This document shows positions 1 to 9,110 of a stretch of DNA of 64,000 bases, piece after piece. The notes under the pieces are model-generated. The model saw only the letters and a program-made list of their open reading frames with translations. It was not told where the DNA came from and made no database searches. The stretch spans positions 1 through 64,000 of the forward strand of contig JAFTXN010000001.1 of assembly GCA_017461605.1 (NCBI GenBank), in the 5' to 3' direction. Position numbers and translations under genes: made by a program. Positions within the stretch are counted from its first letter, which is position 1; each line of letters begins with the position of its first letter. The stretch comes from Bacteroidaceae bacterium (GTDB taxonomy: Bacteria; Bacteroidota; Bacteroidia; Bacteroidales; Bacteroidaceae).

Positions 1-1
1 A

Positions 2-184
2 TTGCTGGATAACTACGACCTGAGCAAACTGCTTGGCGTGACTCACCGTACCCTTGCACGCTACCGCCAGAAGAAACTTATCCGCTACTATATGATTGAC
101 GGACGCACATACTACAAGGCTTCCGAGGTCAAGGACTTCTTTGAACAAAAGGGCTTGCCACTCCCGGCAAGCATGAGAAACTAA
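2..184 (+). CDS. Helix-turn-helix DNA-binding protein (probably 5'-truncated by the window edge)
   Basis: Sixty visible residues hold a MerR/excisionase-like helix-turn-helix (HTH_17 type) with the pattern VTHRTLARYRQKKLIRYY followed by a Y-Y-K-x-S-E-V-x-x-F-F wing, ending with a Pro-rich tail. The first visible codon is a TTG at position 2, so the true start is very probably upstream of the window. It is the first of three similar proteins in tandem (next starts at 215 and 511). In Bacteroidales elements, proteins of this kind act as excisionase-like or regulatory factors near the integrases. That role is inferred from context, not shown here. Confidence 0.7.
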   Translation: MLDNYDLSKLLGVTHRTLARYRQKKLIRYYMIDGRTYYKASEVKDFFEQKGLPLPASMRN

Positions 185-214
185 TCAATGTATAACTTAA
201 AAAAATGACAAAAA

Positions 215-508
215 ATGGAAATGGTACTTATTGAAAAGAGAGCCTTTGACGAGATTTGTAATCATCTATTGGCACTCGAAGAGAAAGTGAGCAAATTTTG
301 TTGTCCTCATGAGGACCTGGCTCTGAAAAAGTGGCTGGACAACCAGCAGGTATGCGACATTATGCGTATCTCGAAACGCACCCTTCAGGTGTATCGAGAT
401 AAGGGGCTTATACCTTTCAGCCGAATCAAACACAAGATTTTCTACAAGCCTGAAGATGTAGAGAAACTGATGCAATCGAATTATTATCCACTAAAACCCC
501 AATTGTAA
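215..508 (+). CDS. Helix-turn-helix DNA-binding protein, second of three
   Basis: Protein of 97 aa. The N-terminal half (residues 1-45) is a helical lead-in with a C-C-P-H stretch. Residues about 45-90 form an excisionase/MerR-like HTH: a V-C-D-I-M-x-I-S-K-R-T-L-Q-x-Y-R helix pair, then a K-I-F-Y-K-P-E-D-V wing. It resembles the flanking HTH proteins and likely arose by duplication. Its stop is 2 bp from the next start, so the two are almost certainly co-transcribed and translationally coupled. Probable role: DNA-binding accessory or regulatory factor of the mobile element. The target site is unknown. Confidence 0.75.
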   Translation: MEMVLIEKRAFDEICNHLLALEEKVSKFCCPHEDLALKKWLDNQQVCDIMRISKRTLQVYRDKGLIPFSRIKHKIFYKPEDVEKLMQSNYYPLKPQL

Positions 509-510
509 TT

Positions 511-816
511 ATGTATTTCCTTGATAAGAAAGATCCGCAGATAGCGGAAATCCTTCAACGATTGAAGAAGATGAATGAACTGCTCGATAAGAACGGTTCA
601 AGACCGCAACCGATGTTTAAGAGCGATTACTTTATGACAGACGAAGAGCTTGCAAAAGTATTAAAAGTGAGTCGAAGAACATTACAGGAGTATCGTTCGG
701 CAAGAATGATTCCTTACTATATCGTACAGGGTAAGGCTCTTTATAAAGAGTCTGAAATCAGGAAAATACTTGAAGACTCCCACAAGCGATGTGTTGAAGA
801 ACAACGATGGGTATAA
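511..816 (+). CDS. Helix-turn-helix DNA-binding protein, third of three
   Basis: Protein of 101 aa with a charged helical N-terminus, a T-D-E-E-L-A-K-V-L-K-V-S-R-R-T-L-Q-E-Y-R HTH around residues 45-70, and a K-A-L-Y-K-E-S-E-I wing. Same family as the two genes upstream and directly abutting the second one. It converges on the integrase genes, separated from them by a short perfect hairpin (842-870) that can end both transcripts. Likely an excisionase-like or regulatory DNA-binding protein. I cannot tell from sequence which of the three, if any, is the true excision factor. Confidence 0.75.
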   Translation: MYFLDKKDPQIAEILQRLKKMNELLDKNGSRPQPMFKSDYFMTDEELAKVLKVSRRTLQEYRSARMIPYYIVQGKALYKESEIRKILEDSHKRCVEEQRWV

Positions 817-841
817 TAGGTACAACCTAACCCTATATACA

Positions 842-870
842 GAGAAACGACCTCATCGGGGTCGTTTCTC
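842..870. terminator. Bidirectional terminator between HTH genes and integrases
   Basis: Perfect 11-bp inverted repeat: GAGAAACGACC at 842-852 and its complement at 860-870, with a 7-nt loop. It sits in the 58-bp gap between convergent genes. There is no long U tract on either side, so termination efficiency is uncertain. Confidence 0.6.
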
Positions 871-874
871 ACAT

Positions 875-2176
875 TCATACGGAGGCAGCTTTTCTTCTAC
901 GCTTGGGTAAGTTGCTCAAATCCTCCTCATAGATATTAATCTTCTGTCCTGCCGTTACCTCCTTAAGTCGTTTCATATCTTCATCAACCTTTTTATCTGT
1001 TACTTGTGCGTAAATTTGAGTGGTCGTAATATTCGTATGTCCCATCATCTTGCTTACCGTTTCAAGTGGTACTCCAAGCGAGAGAGTCATATGGGTACCG
1101 AAATTGTGACGGGCTTTGTGGAAGGTAAGGTAGAAGCCATACTCTTCACCTAATTCCCTTGTCAATCTGATTAGGTACTCACGGGTATATAGGTTGAAAA
1201 CCTTATCTCCCTGTCGCTCGTGCTTGTACTTTTCAATGATACGCAATGGGACATCAAGTAGTTTTATAACCGAAGGAGTGTCGGTTTTTTGTCGCTTGAT
1301 GTGTATCCACCAGCTACCGTCCTCGGCTTGTGTAATGTCATTTACGGACAATCGCTTCAAGTCTGCATAAGCTAATCCTGTAAAGGTCGAGAAAATAAAC
1401 CAGTCGCGTACTCGTTGCAGGTTAGGCTTGTCAATCTGCGTTGACATCAATGTTTTAAGGTCTTCCAACTTCAGATGACGACTCTTTCGTTTAGGCAGTT
1501 CAGGATGCAGTCGGCAATATGGATCACGCCTTAGTGTACCTTGGCTGACGGCTCGCATGGTCATCTTTTTTAGTCTATACATATGCTCATGAACGGTCTT
1601 GGGCTTCATTTTACAGTCCGTCTGCAAGAAAATTTCAAAGTCGTCGTAGAATACCTTGTCAAGGCTACGCAAAGTTATATCTTCAACACCTTTCTTTTCT
1701 TGAACGAAAGCAGCAAGATGCTTATAGGAACGCTGATAGCTGTCGTATGTCTCTTTGATTCTATCCACTCCAATACGTTTCTTAAACTCCTCATTGTGTT
1801 CACGGAAGAGGGCGAGCAATGTTACAGGCTTTTGCCCGATACCTTTAACGGCATTCTTTACAAGCTCAGCGGTAACAAACCCCAAACTCTTCTTGATATG
1901 GTTATAGTGATTGGTAATCTCTCTGGTGAGTTCGTCGATGGCTCGGTTTACCGTTACGGCATTTTCACTGCGACCATCGGCACGCCCCGTTTCAGGATTC
2001 CAGATGTCAGGGTTTACGGAAGCCTTAGTGCCGATTTGTTCCCATTCGGCATCTATACTCACCTTGCACAAGAGTTGGCATGTGCCATCCTTACGTATTT
2101 TCGTGCGGTTAATGTAAAACAATATGGCAAAGGTACTTCTGCGCTTTGTATCTTGGTTATCTCTATTATTTCTCAT
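875..2176 (-). CDS. Tyrosine-type site-specific integrase (IntDOT-like), integrase 1
   Basis: Protein of 433 aa with the Bacteroidales integrase layout: N-terminal arm-binding region, SAM-like core-binding domain (about 105-215) and C-terminal catalytic domain (about 230-410). Catalytic signatures visible are the beta-hairpin Lys region, the H-K-A-R-H box, the G-H-T histidine and the nucleophile in T-Q-I-Y-A-Q-V. The position where most tyrosine recombinases carry Arg-I (TGLR) reads T-G-L-A-Y-A-D-L, so Arg-I is missing. CTnDOT's IntDOT is known to lack this arginine too. Starts 20 bp after the stop of the second integrase, so the two form an operon. It likely catalyses integration and excision of the element; why two copies are needed is unclear. 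Confidence 0.88.
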   Translation of the reverse strand: MRNNRDNQDTKRRSTFAILFYINRTKIRKDGTCQLLCKVSIDAEWEQIGTKASVNPDIWNPETGRADGRSENAVTVNRAIDELTREITNHYNHIKKSLGFVTAELVKNAVKGIGQKPVTLLALFREHNEEFKKRIGVDRIKETYDSYQRSYKHLAAFVQEKKGVEDITLRSLDKVFYDDFEIFLQTDCKMKPKTVHEHMYRLKKMTMRAVSQGTLRRDPYCRLHPELPKRKSRHLKLEDLKTLMSTQIDKPNLQRVRDWFIFSTFTGLAYADLKRLSVNDITQAEDGSWWIHIKRQKTDTPSVIKLLDVPLRIIEKYKHERQGDKVFNLYTREYLIRLTRELGEEYGFYLTFHKARHNFGTHMTLSLGVPLETVSKMMGHTNITTTQIYAQVTDKKVDEDMKRLKEVTAGQKINIYEEDLSNLPKRRRKAASV

Positions 2177-2196
2177 AAGCTGTCATTTTATGGTTA

Positions 2197-3420
2197 TTAA
2201 ATGGCTACTAAAAAACGTTCACTGATTTTACTATCAAGCACTTTTGTGTCGGCATCAATCTTATCGTCAGTGACTTTTGCATAAATCTGGGTAGTGGTAA
2301 TCTCGGCATGTCCCAACATTTTACTAACCGTTTCCAATGGCACGCCGTGCGAGAGGGTAATCTCCGTAGCGTATGTGTGCCTACCTGCATGAAAGACGAT
2401 TCTACGCTCTATACCGCACATCTTGGCAATCACCTTCAACTGACGATTCATTTCCGAATTGCTATACATCGGAAGAAGTTTGCCGTCAGGATCCACATCG
2501 CGATATTTGTCTATTATGTAGATAGGAATATCCAGCAAAGGTACCTCATAATCTATCTTGGTCTTCATACGAGAGGTCTTTATCCATAGCGTGCCATCTT
2601 CATCTGTTGCTAAATCCTCTTTGGTCAGCATACACATATCACCGTAAGGGATACCTGTATAGCAAGAGAATAAGAAAAGGTCTCGTATATGGTACAACTT
2701 GGCATTATGAAGTGGAGTGGTCATCATCAGTTGAAGTTCCTCTGTGGTCAGATATTTCTGCTCTCTCTTCGGACGCTCGGCCTCATAACCCCAGAATGGA
2801 TTGGTCGTAAGAATACCATCGGCAATAGCTTCACCGATAATAGTCTTAAAGTTCGTTGTCAATTGCTTGATGGTACCCAAAGCCAAATGGCACTCGGTAC
2901 GCAAGTGAAGGTCGTACTTGTCAATAAACGAGCGATCCAATGCCGTAAAGGGAATGTCTGTCAGTTTGTACTTCTCATTCAAGAACTTTTCGATATGTTG
3001 GTAAGCGTACTTGTAGGCTCTAAGTGTGCTTGCAACACGATTCACACCTACACGCTTTTCGTAGTTCTTGATGAAGGCACGAAAATAACTCATCAAGGTC
3101 TCTTGACCTGATGCCATACCCAATAGAAGGCATTTTACATCTTTTGCCGTTACAATATCGTGTATGGCTATCTGCTCCTGAAAGATGGAGAGTGCCGTAG
3201 CACGAATCTCATCCAACTGACGGTTGATCTCTCGGGCAGCTACACTCTTACCTGTAGCACGACCTGAGTGCCACATCGTATGAGGCACCGACATCTTCAA
3301 ACTGAATGCCGCTTCGGAGTATTTCCCGACGGTCAATCTCGCCATCACAGGGCAATTGCCTTTGGCATCCGCTTCGCTCTTTTTGAGGTAGAACGCCACC
3401 TTTACATTTACCTGATTCAT
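2197..3420 (-). CDS. Tyrosine-type site-specific integrase, integrase 2
   Basis: Protein of 407 aa, diverged paralogue of the neighbour with the same layout. The catalytic half contains H-A-G-R-H, M-L-G-H-A and the nucleophile region T-T-Q-I-Y-A-K-V. The canonical Arg-I position reads C-Y-T-G-I-P-Y-G-D-M, again without arginine. First gene of the two-integrase operon and nearest to the chromosome junction. A TAatTTTG -7-like box lies at 3439-3446, about 20 bp upstream of the ATG. Probable partner or alternative recombinase of integrase 1. Tandem integrases occur in several Bacteroidales elements, but the division of labour cannot be read from sequence. Confidence 0.87.
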   Translation of the reverse strand: MNQVNVKVAFYLKKSEADAKGNCPVMARLTVGKYSEAAFSLKMSVPHTMWHSGRATGKSVAAREINRQLDEIRATALSIFQEQIAIHDIVTAKDVKCLLLGMASGQETLMSYFRAFIKNYEKRVGVNRVASTLRAYKYAYQHIEKFLNEKYKLTDIPFTALDRSFIDKYDLHLRTECHLALGTIKQLTTNFKTIIGEAIADGILTTNPFWGYEAERPKREQKYLTTEELQLMMTTPLHNAKLYHIRDLFLFSCYTGIPYGDMCMLTKEDLATDEDGTLWIKTSRMKTKIDYEVPLLDIPIYIIDKYRDVDPDGKLLPMYSNSEMNRQLKVIAKMCGIERRIVFHAGRHTYATEITLSHGVPLETVSKMLGHAEITTTQIYAKVTDDKIDADTKVLDSKISERFLVAI

Positions 3421-3438
3421 AACTCTTTACTTTGGTTG

Positions 3439-3446
3439 CAAAATTA
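3439..3446 (-). promoter_or_regulatory. -7 promoter box for the integrase operon
   Basis: Minus-strand TAATTTTG matches the Bacteroidota TAnnTTTG -7 consensus just upstream of the integrase 2 start. No convincing -33 TTTG lies at the expected distance. Confidence 0.4.
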
Positions 3447-3815
3447 AAGTATAAAGAGCAAATGAAAGGCATGAATAATATAGCGGAATATAGAATAAAG
3501 TACTATGCCCCAATATCTGAGCCTATATTTTTTCTCACTTCAAGAAAAAATGCTTACCTTTGTAATAGCAAAGATTGGAAAACACGCGTTCTTTGAGGCG
3601 GTTATTGGGATGCCGATGGAGATTAAGAACGATTTTTCTGACCGATTTTTGCCCTCAAAAAAGGCAACGGATTAGTAGCAAATCTACATCTTAACTCATC
3701 TATATACGGTCTTTCATGACCGCATTACAACCACGGAAGCCCGTTGCGTATTAAACAATCTACCAACGAATTGCATTATTTCCCAATTTCCTGCCTTTTT
3801 CTCGCGAGTTCTTAT
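3447..3815. other. Gene-free junction between mobile element and chromosome
   Basis: About 370 bp with no supportable gene. It contains a TACCTTTG -7-like box near 3555-3562, a small TTGCC/GGCAA inverted repeat around 3649-3669, and a switch from AT-rich to GC-richer sequence. The attachment site of the element is expected here or within the integrase leader. I found no direct repeat to define it. Confidence 0.4.
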
Positions 3816-3823
3816 TATCTTTG
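3816..3823 (+). promoter_or_regulatory. -7 promoter box for folP
   Basis: TATCTTTG fits the Bacteroidota -7 consensus. Its last three bases are the TTG at 3821 that would open the longest folP reading frame, so that TTG cannot be a realistic start codon. The real start is one of the downstream ATGs. Confidence 0.55.
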
Positions 3824-3871
3824 GCCGTTAATCACAGGCATTGGGTAATGCCGGCAGAAAAATTCATCTTC

Positions 3872-4741
3872 ATGGCGCACAATTCTTCCATATTTTCTCC
3901 CGTGCCTCCTCACATGCTGAATGTGGGCGGCCGGTTGCTGGATTTGTCGGAGCCGCAAGTGATGGGCATCGTCAACCTTACGCCCGACTCCTTCCACGCT
4001 GCAAGTCGTGTACAGACGGAAGCGGAGATTGCAGAACGTGCTGTGCAAATGCAGGCTGAGGGTGCCACGCTACTTGATGTGGGTGCCTGCTCCACGCGAC
4101 CTGGTTCGCACGACATTCCACCGGAAGAAGAGATGGCTCGCTTGCGCTCCGGTCTGTCGGTTGTGCGCCGTGCTGTCCCCGATATGATTTTGTCGGTTGA
4201 CACGTTCCGTGCCGATGTGGCTCGCATGTGTGTGGAAGAATATGGTGTGCACATCGTCAACGACATCTCCGGCGGCGAACTGGATGCACGCATGTTTCGC
4301 ACTGTGGCAAACCTTCGCGTGCCCTACATACTCACTCACCTGCAAGGCAGTCCCTTTGCGCCCCAACAAGCTCCCCACTCCGAGGACATCGTGCGCGATG
4401 TGTTCGTATGGCTTGCCCACCGCGCCAATCGTCTGCGCGACATGGGAGTGGCCGACATCATTTTGGACCCCGGATTTGGCTTAGGCAAGACACAGACTGA
4501 GAATTTTGCCTTGCTACGCGCACTCCCCGAATTTCGCGAATTTGGCATGCCGCTGCTGGCCGGCGTTTCACGCAAGCGCATGGTGTGGGAGACACTTGGC
4601 ACGACACCGGCCGCAGCCTTGAACGGCACCACCGCATTACACACCGTTGCACTGATGGCCGGTGCTCACCTGCTGCGTGTTCACGATGTGGCACCGGCCG
4701 TTGAAGCCGTGCGCTTGGTCAAAGCACTGCGCGAAGCCTGA
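3872..4741 (+). CDS. folP: Dihydropteroate synthase
   Basis: Condenses p-aminobenzoate with 6-hydroxymethyl-dihydropterin diphosphate in folate synthesis (cytoplasmic TIM barrel). Family signatures are complete: M-G-I-V-N-L-T-P-D-S-F near the N-terminus, D-V-G-A-x-S-T-R-P-G, a S-V-D-T-F strand, N-D-I-S-G-G, the I-L-D-P-G-F-G-L-G-K-T pterin-site loop and G-V-S-R-K-R near the C-terminus. About 289 aa is normal for the family. The start is chosen at 3872 because the promoter box overlaps the upstream TTG; ATGs at 3848 and 3914 are alternatives. cdaA follows 63 bp downstream in the same direction, an arrangement common in Bacteroidota, so co-transcription is likely. Confidence 0.93.
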   Translation: MAHNSSIFSPVPPHMLNVGGRLLDLSEPQVMGIVNLTPDSFHAASRVQTEAEIAERAVQMQAEGATLLDVGACSTRPGSHDIPPEEEMARLRSGLSVVRRAVPDMILSVDTFRADVARMCVEEYGVHIVNDISGGELDARMFRTVANLRVPYILTHLQGSPFAPQQAPHSEDIVRDVFVWLAHRANRLRDMGVADIILDPGFGLGKTQTENFALLRALPEFREFGMPLLAGVSRKRMVWETLGTTPAAALNGTTALHTVALMAGAHLLRVHDVAPAVEAVRLVKALREA

Positions 4742-4804
4742 CCCATCACGCAAACGGAGGAGAAGCCTCTACCTACTAAGTAAAAAAACTCACATACATT
4801 CCCC

Positions 4805-5569
4805 ATGCTCGAAATAGGCATCAAAGACATCATCGACATAGTCATCGTAGCCGCGCTGCTCTATTACATCTACCGGCTCATGAAGGAATCGAGTTCTGCC
4901 AACGTATTGGTAGGAATCATCGTCTTTTTCTTAATTTGGATTGTAGCTTCTCAAATTTTTGAGATGCGCCTCATGGGTACCATCCTCGACAAGATGGTCG
5001 ACCTAGGTTCGCTGGCACTCATCATCCTTTTCCAGGACGAAATTCGTCACTTCTTTTCGTCCATCGGCACAAAGCGTCGGGCCGGTGCTGTGTTGCGTCT
5101 CTTTACCGGTCGGAAGAAGACTTCGGTGCAGCGCGAGGACGTGATGCCCATCGTCATGGCTTGTATCAGCATGGCCAAGCAGAAAGTGGGTGCTCTCATT
5201 GTGATCGAGCGCAGTGTGGGTCTCAACGAGTATGTTCGTTCCGGCGAGGAGCTGAATGCCGACATCAGTCAGCGATTGCTCGAAAACATTTTCTTCAAAA
5301 ACAGTCCCCTGCACGACGGCGCGCTCATCATCAGCCATAAACGCATCCGCGCTGCCGGTTGCATCCTGCCCGTGAGCCACGATGTGGACATCCCGAAATC
5401 GTTGGGCCTGCGCCATCGCGCAGCATTGGGCATCTCGCAGAAGACCGACTGCCTGGCTTTCATCGTCTCCGAGGAGACGGGCAACATATCGATGGCCCAA
5501 GGCGGACAGCTCAAGATGCACCTCACCCCCGAGCAGCTGGAGAGCACACTCACAGCCGAATGGGATTGA
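4805..5569 (+). CDS. cdaA: Membrane diadenylate cyclase CdaA
   Basis: Makes cyclic di-AMP from two ATP. The 254-aa protein has about three N-terminal membrane helices (residues about 10-75) followed by a DisA_N cyclase domain. That domain has the catalytic D-G-A motif in S-P-L-H-D-G-A-L-I-I and the R-H-R-A-A-L-G-I-S motif, both needed for nucleotide binding and cyclisation. Length and topology are those of CdaA/DacA, the housekeeping cyclase coupled to cell-wall and osmotic control. Directly downstream of folP, probably one operon. No regulator (CdaR-like YbbR protein) follows it here. Confidence 0.93.
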   Translation: MLEIGIKDIIDIVIVAALLYYIYRLMKESSSANVLVGIIVFFLIWIVASQIFEMRLMGTILDKMVDLGSLALIILFQDEIRHFFSSIGTKRRAGAVLRLFTGRKKTSVQREDVMPIVMACISMAKQKVGALIVIERSVGLNEYVRSGEELNADISQRLLENIFFKNSPLHDGALIISHKRIRAAGCILPVSHDVDIPKSLGLRHRAALGISQKTDCLAFIVSEETGNISMAQGGQLKMHLTPEQLESTLTAEWD

Positions 5570-5689
5570 CCACCCCTTTCCGCCGTACCGCTCCTCCCAT
5601 ATCGCAAGACAAAACACGCATCCTCACAGCCGGCAGTATCAATCCGAAAGCTGATAAACGCCCTGCAGAGTCCCATTTGTCGGCATACA

Positions 5690-5721
5690 TTTGCCACATT
5701 GGTAAAAATGGCCTATCTTTG
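5690..5721 (+). promoter_or_regulatory. Bacteroidota-type promoter for psd
   Basis: TTTG at 5690-5693 and TATCTTTG at 5714-5721, separated by 20 bp. This is a textbook -33/-7 pair, 36 bp upstream of the psd ATG. Confidence 0.75.
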
Positions 5722-5756
5722 CACCGGCCGAGGCCTCAAAAAACAAAGAAGAAATT

Positions 5757-6452
5757 ATGGCAAGTATCAAGCGCATCAAGAAACCCCGTTTACACCGTGA
5801 AGGAACCGACACTCTGATTGTGGGATTTTTTGCATTGCTACTACTGAACGCCATCCTCTATTTTGTTTGTCGTGACTGGAGTTTGTGGCCTTTCTATTGC
5901 TTTGCTGCCATCAGCCTTATTGTTTACGGCATTTTGGTAAACTTCTTCCGCTGTCCTATTCGCATTTTCACCGGCGACACACTCAACACCGTAGTGGCTG
6001 CAGCCGATGGCAAAGTGGTTGTGGTGGAAGAAGTGGACGAGAACGAGTATTTCCACGACCGCCGACTGATGGTATCCATCTTCATGTCCGTCACCAATGT
6101 TCACGCCAACTGGTTTCCCGTTGACGGAGAGGTGGTGCTGGTACGCCACCACAAGGGCAATTTCCACAAAGCCTGGCTGCCCAAAGCAAGTATTGAGAAC
6201 GAGCGCTCCACAGTGGTGATGAAAACTCCCGCAGGGCAGGAAATTCTGCTCCGACAGGTAGCCGGAGCTGTGGCACGACGCATCGTGACCTACGCCCGCC
6301 CCGACGACGAATGCTACATCGACGAGCACTTGGGCTTCATCAAGTTTGGCTCACGCGTGGATGTTTATCTGCCGCTGGGCACCGAGGTCCTTGTATCGGT
6401 GGGGCAGTCCACAACAGGCAATCAAACCGTTATCGCGAAGCTGCACCCATAG
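5757..6452 (+). CDS. psd: Phosphatidylserine decarboxylase (short, archaeal/Bacteroidota type)
   Basis: Converts phosphatidylserine to phosphatidylethanolamine, with a pyruvoyl group generated by self-cleavage. The 231-aa protein begins with two hydrophobic segments (about 20-60), then the domain with V-T-N-V-H-x-N (about 103-109) and the C-terminal [11 protein letters not shown]. In that motif Gly-Ser is the self-cleavage site and Ser becomes the pyruvoyl group. Length fits the short PSD-A family. pssA, which makes its substrate, begins 27 bp after the stop, so the two-step PE pathway is encoded as one operon from the promoter at 5690. Confidence 0.94.
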   Translation: MASIKRIKKPRLHREGTDTLIVGFFALLLLNAILYFVCRDWSLWPFYCFAAISLIVYGILVNFFRCPIRIFTGDTLNTVVAAADGKVVVVEEVDENEYFHDRRLMVSIFMSVTNVHANWFPVDGEVVLVRHHKGNFHKAWLPKASIENERSTVVMKTPAGQEILLRQVAGAVARRIVTYARPDDECYIDEHLGFIKFGSRVDVYLPLGTEVLVSVGQSTTGNQTVIAKLHP

Positions 6453-6479
6453 TGTCAGCTTCTTTTTTTGTATCCGAAT

Positions 6480-7172
6480 ATGCTGAAACACATCCCCAAC
6501 ACCATCACCTGCTGCAACCTGATTTGCGGTGCCATCGCCGTGATGTACGCATTCCGTGCAGATTATTCCATGGCTTTCACTATGATTATCTGCGGTGCCG
6601 TCTTCGATTTCTTCGACGGATTTGCCGCCCGTCTGCTGCACGTCTCGTCTCCTGTCGGCAAGGAGCTGGACTCACTGGCCGATGTCGTGACTTTCGGTTT
6701 GGCCCCTGCCGCCATTGTCTATGCTCTGCTGCGCGAGCTGTCGGGCGATGCAAGTTTCATCCCCTACGTGGCATTCCTCATCGCGGCTTTCTCAGCCCTG
6801 CGACTGGCGAAATTCAATTTGGACACGCGTCAGACCGACACTTTCATCGGTCTCCCGACACCGGCCAATGCGCTCTTCTGGTCGGCCTTGGTGCTGAACG
6901 CACGCCATTGGCTCTTGAACACTCCGCATGCCGAATGGATGATGATTGCCGGTGTGCTCCTGTCGTGCTGGTGTCTGTTGGCCGAAATCCCGATGCTGGC
7001 CCTCAAGTTCAAGACCTATGGTTGGCAAGGCAACGCACTACGCTACAGCTTCATCCTGCTGAGCGCCCTCATCCTGATATGGCTCGGGTGGACAGGCTTT
7101 TGGTTGGTCATTGTGGCCTATGTGCTGCTCTCTTTGGCTGCCAACCTGACGCGTGCCAAGAAAGTGGCATGA
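6480..7172 (+). CDS. pssA: CDP-diacylglycerol--serine O-phosphatidyltransferase
   Basis: Inner-membrane enzyme joining serine to CDP-diacylglycerol. About 230 aa, mostly hydrophobic helices. The CDP-alcohol phosphotransferase motif is complete around residues 43-71: D-F-F-D-G-F-A-A-R, eight residues, then G-K-E-L-D-S-L-A-D (DG-x2-AR-x8-G-x3-D-x3-D). The ATG at 6480 is preferred over the TTG at 6468 because family members begin M-x-K-x-I-P-N. It follows psd, completing phosphatidylethanolamine synthesis. Confidence 0.94.
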   Translation: MLKHIPNTITCCNLICGAIAVMYAFRADYSMAFTMIICGAVFDFFDGFAARLLHVSSPVGKELDSLADVVTFGLAPAAIVYALLRELSGDASFIPYVAFLIAAFSALRLAKFNLDTRQTDTFIGLPTPANALFWSALVLNARHWLLNTPHAEWMMIAGVLLSCWCLLAEIPMLALKFKTYGWQGNALRYSFILLSALILIWLGWTGFWLVIVAYVLLSLAANLTRAKKVA

Positions 7173-7213
7173 TAATTGTATCAGCCTCATCGTAACTTTA
7201 ACACAAGAACAAC

Positions 7214-7474
7214 ATGAATACACTTATGGGATGTTTCACCTTTGTCCTCCTGGGCGCTTTTTTCCTCTTGATAGCCTTGGTGGGAAACATCATTCGCGTA
7301 TTTCAGGCTTTCAACCGCTCTGCTCACAACAGCCGTTCGGGACACCGCGATGGCACTGCCCGACAATCGGGTTCGGCCTCACGCCCCAACAGTCGCACCC
7401 GTCGTTCGCACAAAGGGAAGATATTTGAAGCCGGAGAGGGCGAATACGTTGACTTTGAGGAAATCAAGAACTAA
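7214..7474 (+). CDS. DUF4834-like small membrane protein
   Basis: Protein of 86 aa with one N-terminal transmembrane helix (about residues 6-29), a Ser/Arg/His-rich basic linker (30-68) and an acidic C-terminus ending G-E-Y-V-D-F-E-E-I-K-N. This matches the small Bacteroidota family DUF4834, which often lies next to phospholipid genes. No function is established. It follows pssA by 41 bp and is probably the last gene of the psd-pssA transcript. Confidence 0.65.
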   Translation: MNTLMGCFTFVLLGAFFLLIALVGNIIRVFQAFNRSAHNSRSGHRDGTARQSGSASRPNSRTRRSHKGKIFEAGEGEYVDFEEIKN

Positions 7475-7617
7475 TCTCCCCATCCGGCAGTTCGTAACCA
7501 CTTTCTCAAAAAACTGCCGATAACTTTCGCATTCATTCATACGGTCTAAAGCAACCTGCCCTAACATTTGGTGGGTTTCTTTAGGCTTTTTTTGTGGTTA
7601 CGCATGGCTTTTCTATG

Positions 7618-7625
7618 TACCTTTG
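7618..7625 (+). promoter_or_regulatory. -7 promoter box for eno
   Basis: TACCTTTG, 43 bp upstream of the eno ATG. A TTTG at 7591-7594 is the nearest -33 candidate, but its spacing (23 bp) is slightly long. Confidence 0.55.
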
Positions 7626-7656
7626 TTTCGGTGAGAAAAATCATTCTCCCACTTAA

Positions 7657-8946
<1,290 letters not shown>

Positions 8947-9013
8947 CCATTGCCAAGGAAGAAAATCTTCGCTTCACATAGCCTGACCATCGACAAGGCA
9001 AGTCCCAATATTC

Positions 9014-9068
9014 TACAAGGCGTTTAGAAATTTCTGCAGTGCTTGCAGAAATTTCTAAACGCCTTGTA
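9014..9068. repeat. 25-bp perfect palindrome hairpin (repeat element / terminator)
   Basis: The 25-bp arms at 9014-9038 and 9044-9068 are exact complements around a 5-nt loop. The core reads GGCGTTTAGAAATTTCTGCA. It sits between convergent eno and the DUF554 gene, so it probably terminates both transcripts; GTTTTTC follows on the plus strand. A degenerate relative sharing 17 bp (GGCGTTTAGAAATTTCT) lies at 60788-60804, so this is an interspersed repeat rather than a simple terminator. Confidence 0.75.
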
Positions 9069-9110
9069 AGTTTTTCGCCCATGCGCACCCGTTACGGCGG
9101 CACAGATTCA

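Larger units (their letters stand above)
1..3470. mobile_element. End of an integrated mobile element (HTH proteins plus two integrases)
   Basis: Three consecutive small helix-turn-helix proteins on the plus strand face two tandem tyrosine recombinases on the minus strand. This is the usual end module of Bacteroidales integrative or mobilizable elements. The segment is visibly AT-richer than the folP region that follows, which supports acquisition. The element continues leftwards beyond the window. Its chromosomal junction is most likely in the gene-free stretch between the second integrase start (3420) and folP (about 3850). I could not identify an attachment-site repeat because the other end is not in the window. 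Confidence 0.7.

Noticed and set aside
3821-3871. Longer folP start at a TTG
   Set aside because: The TTG lies inside the TATCTTTG -7 promoter box, so it cannot be in the transcript in a usable way.
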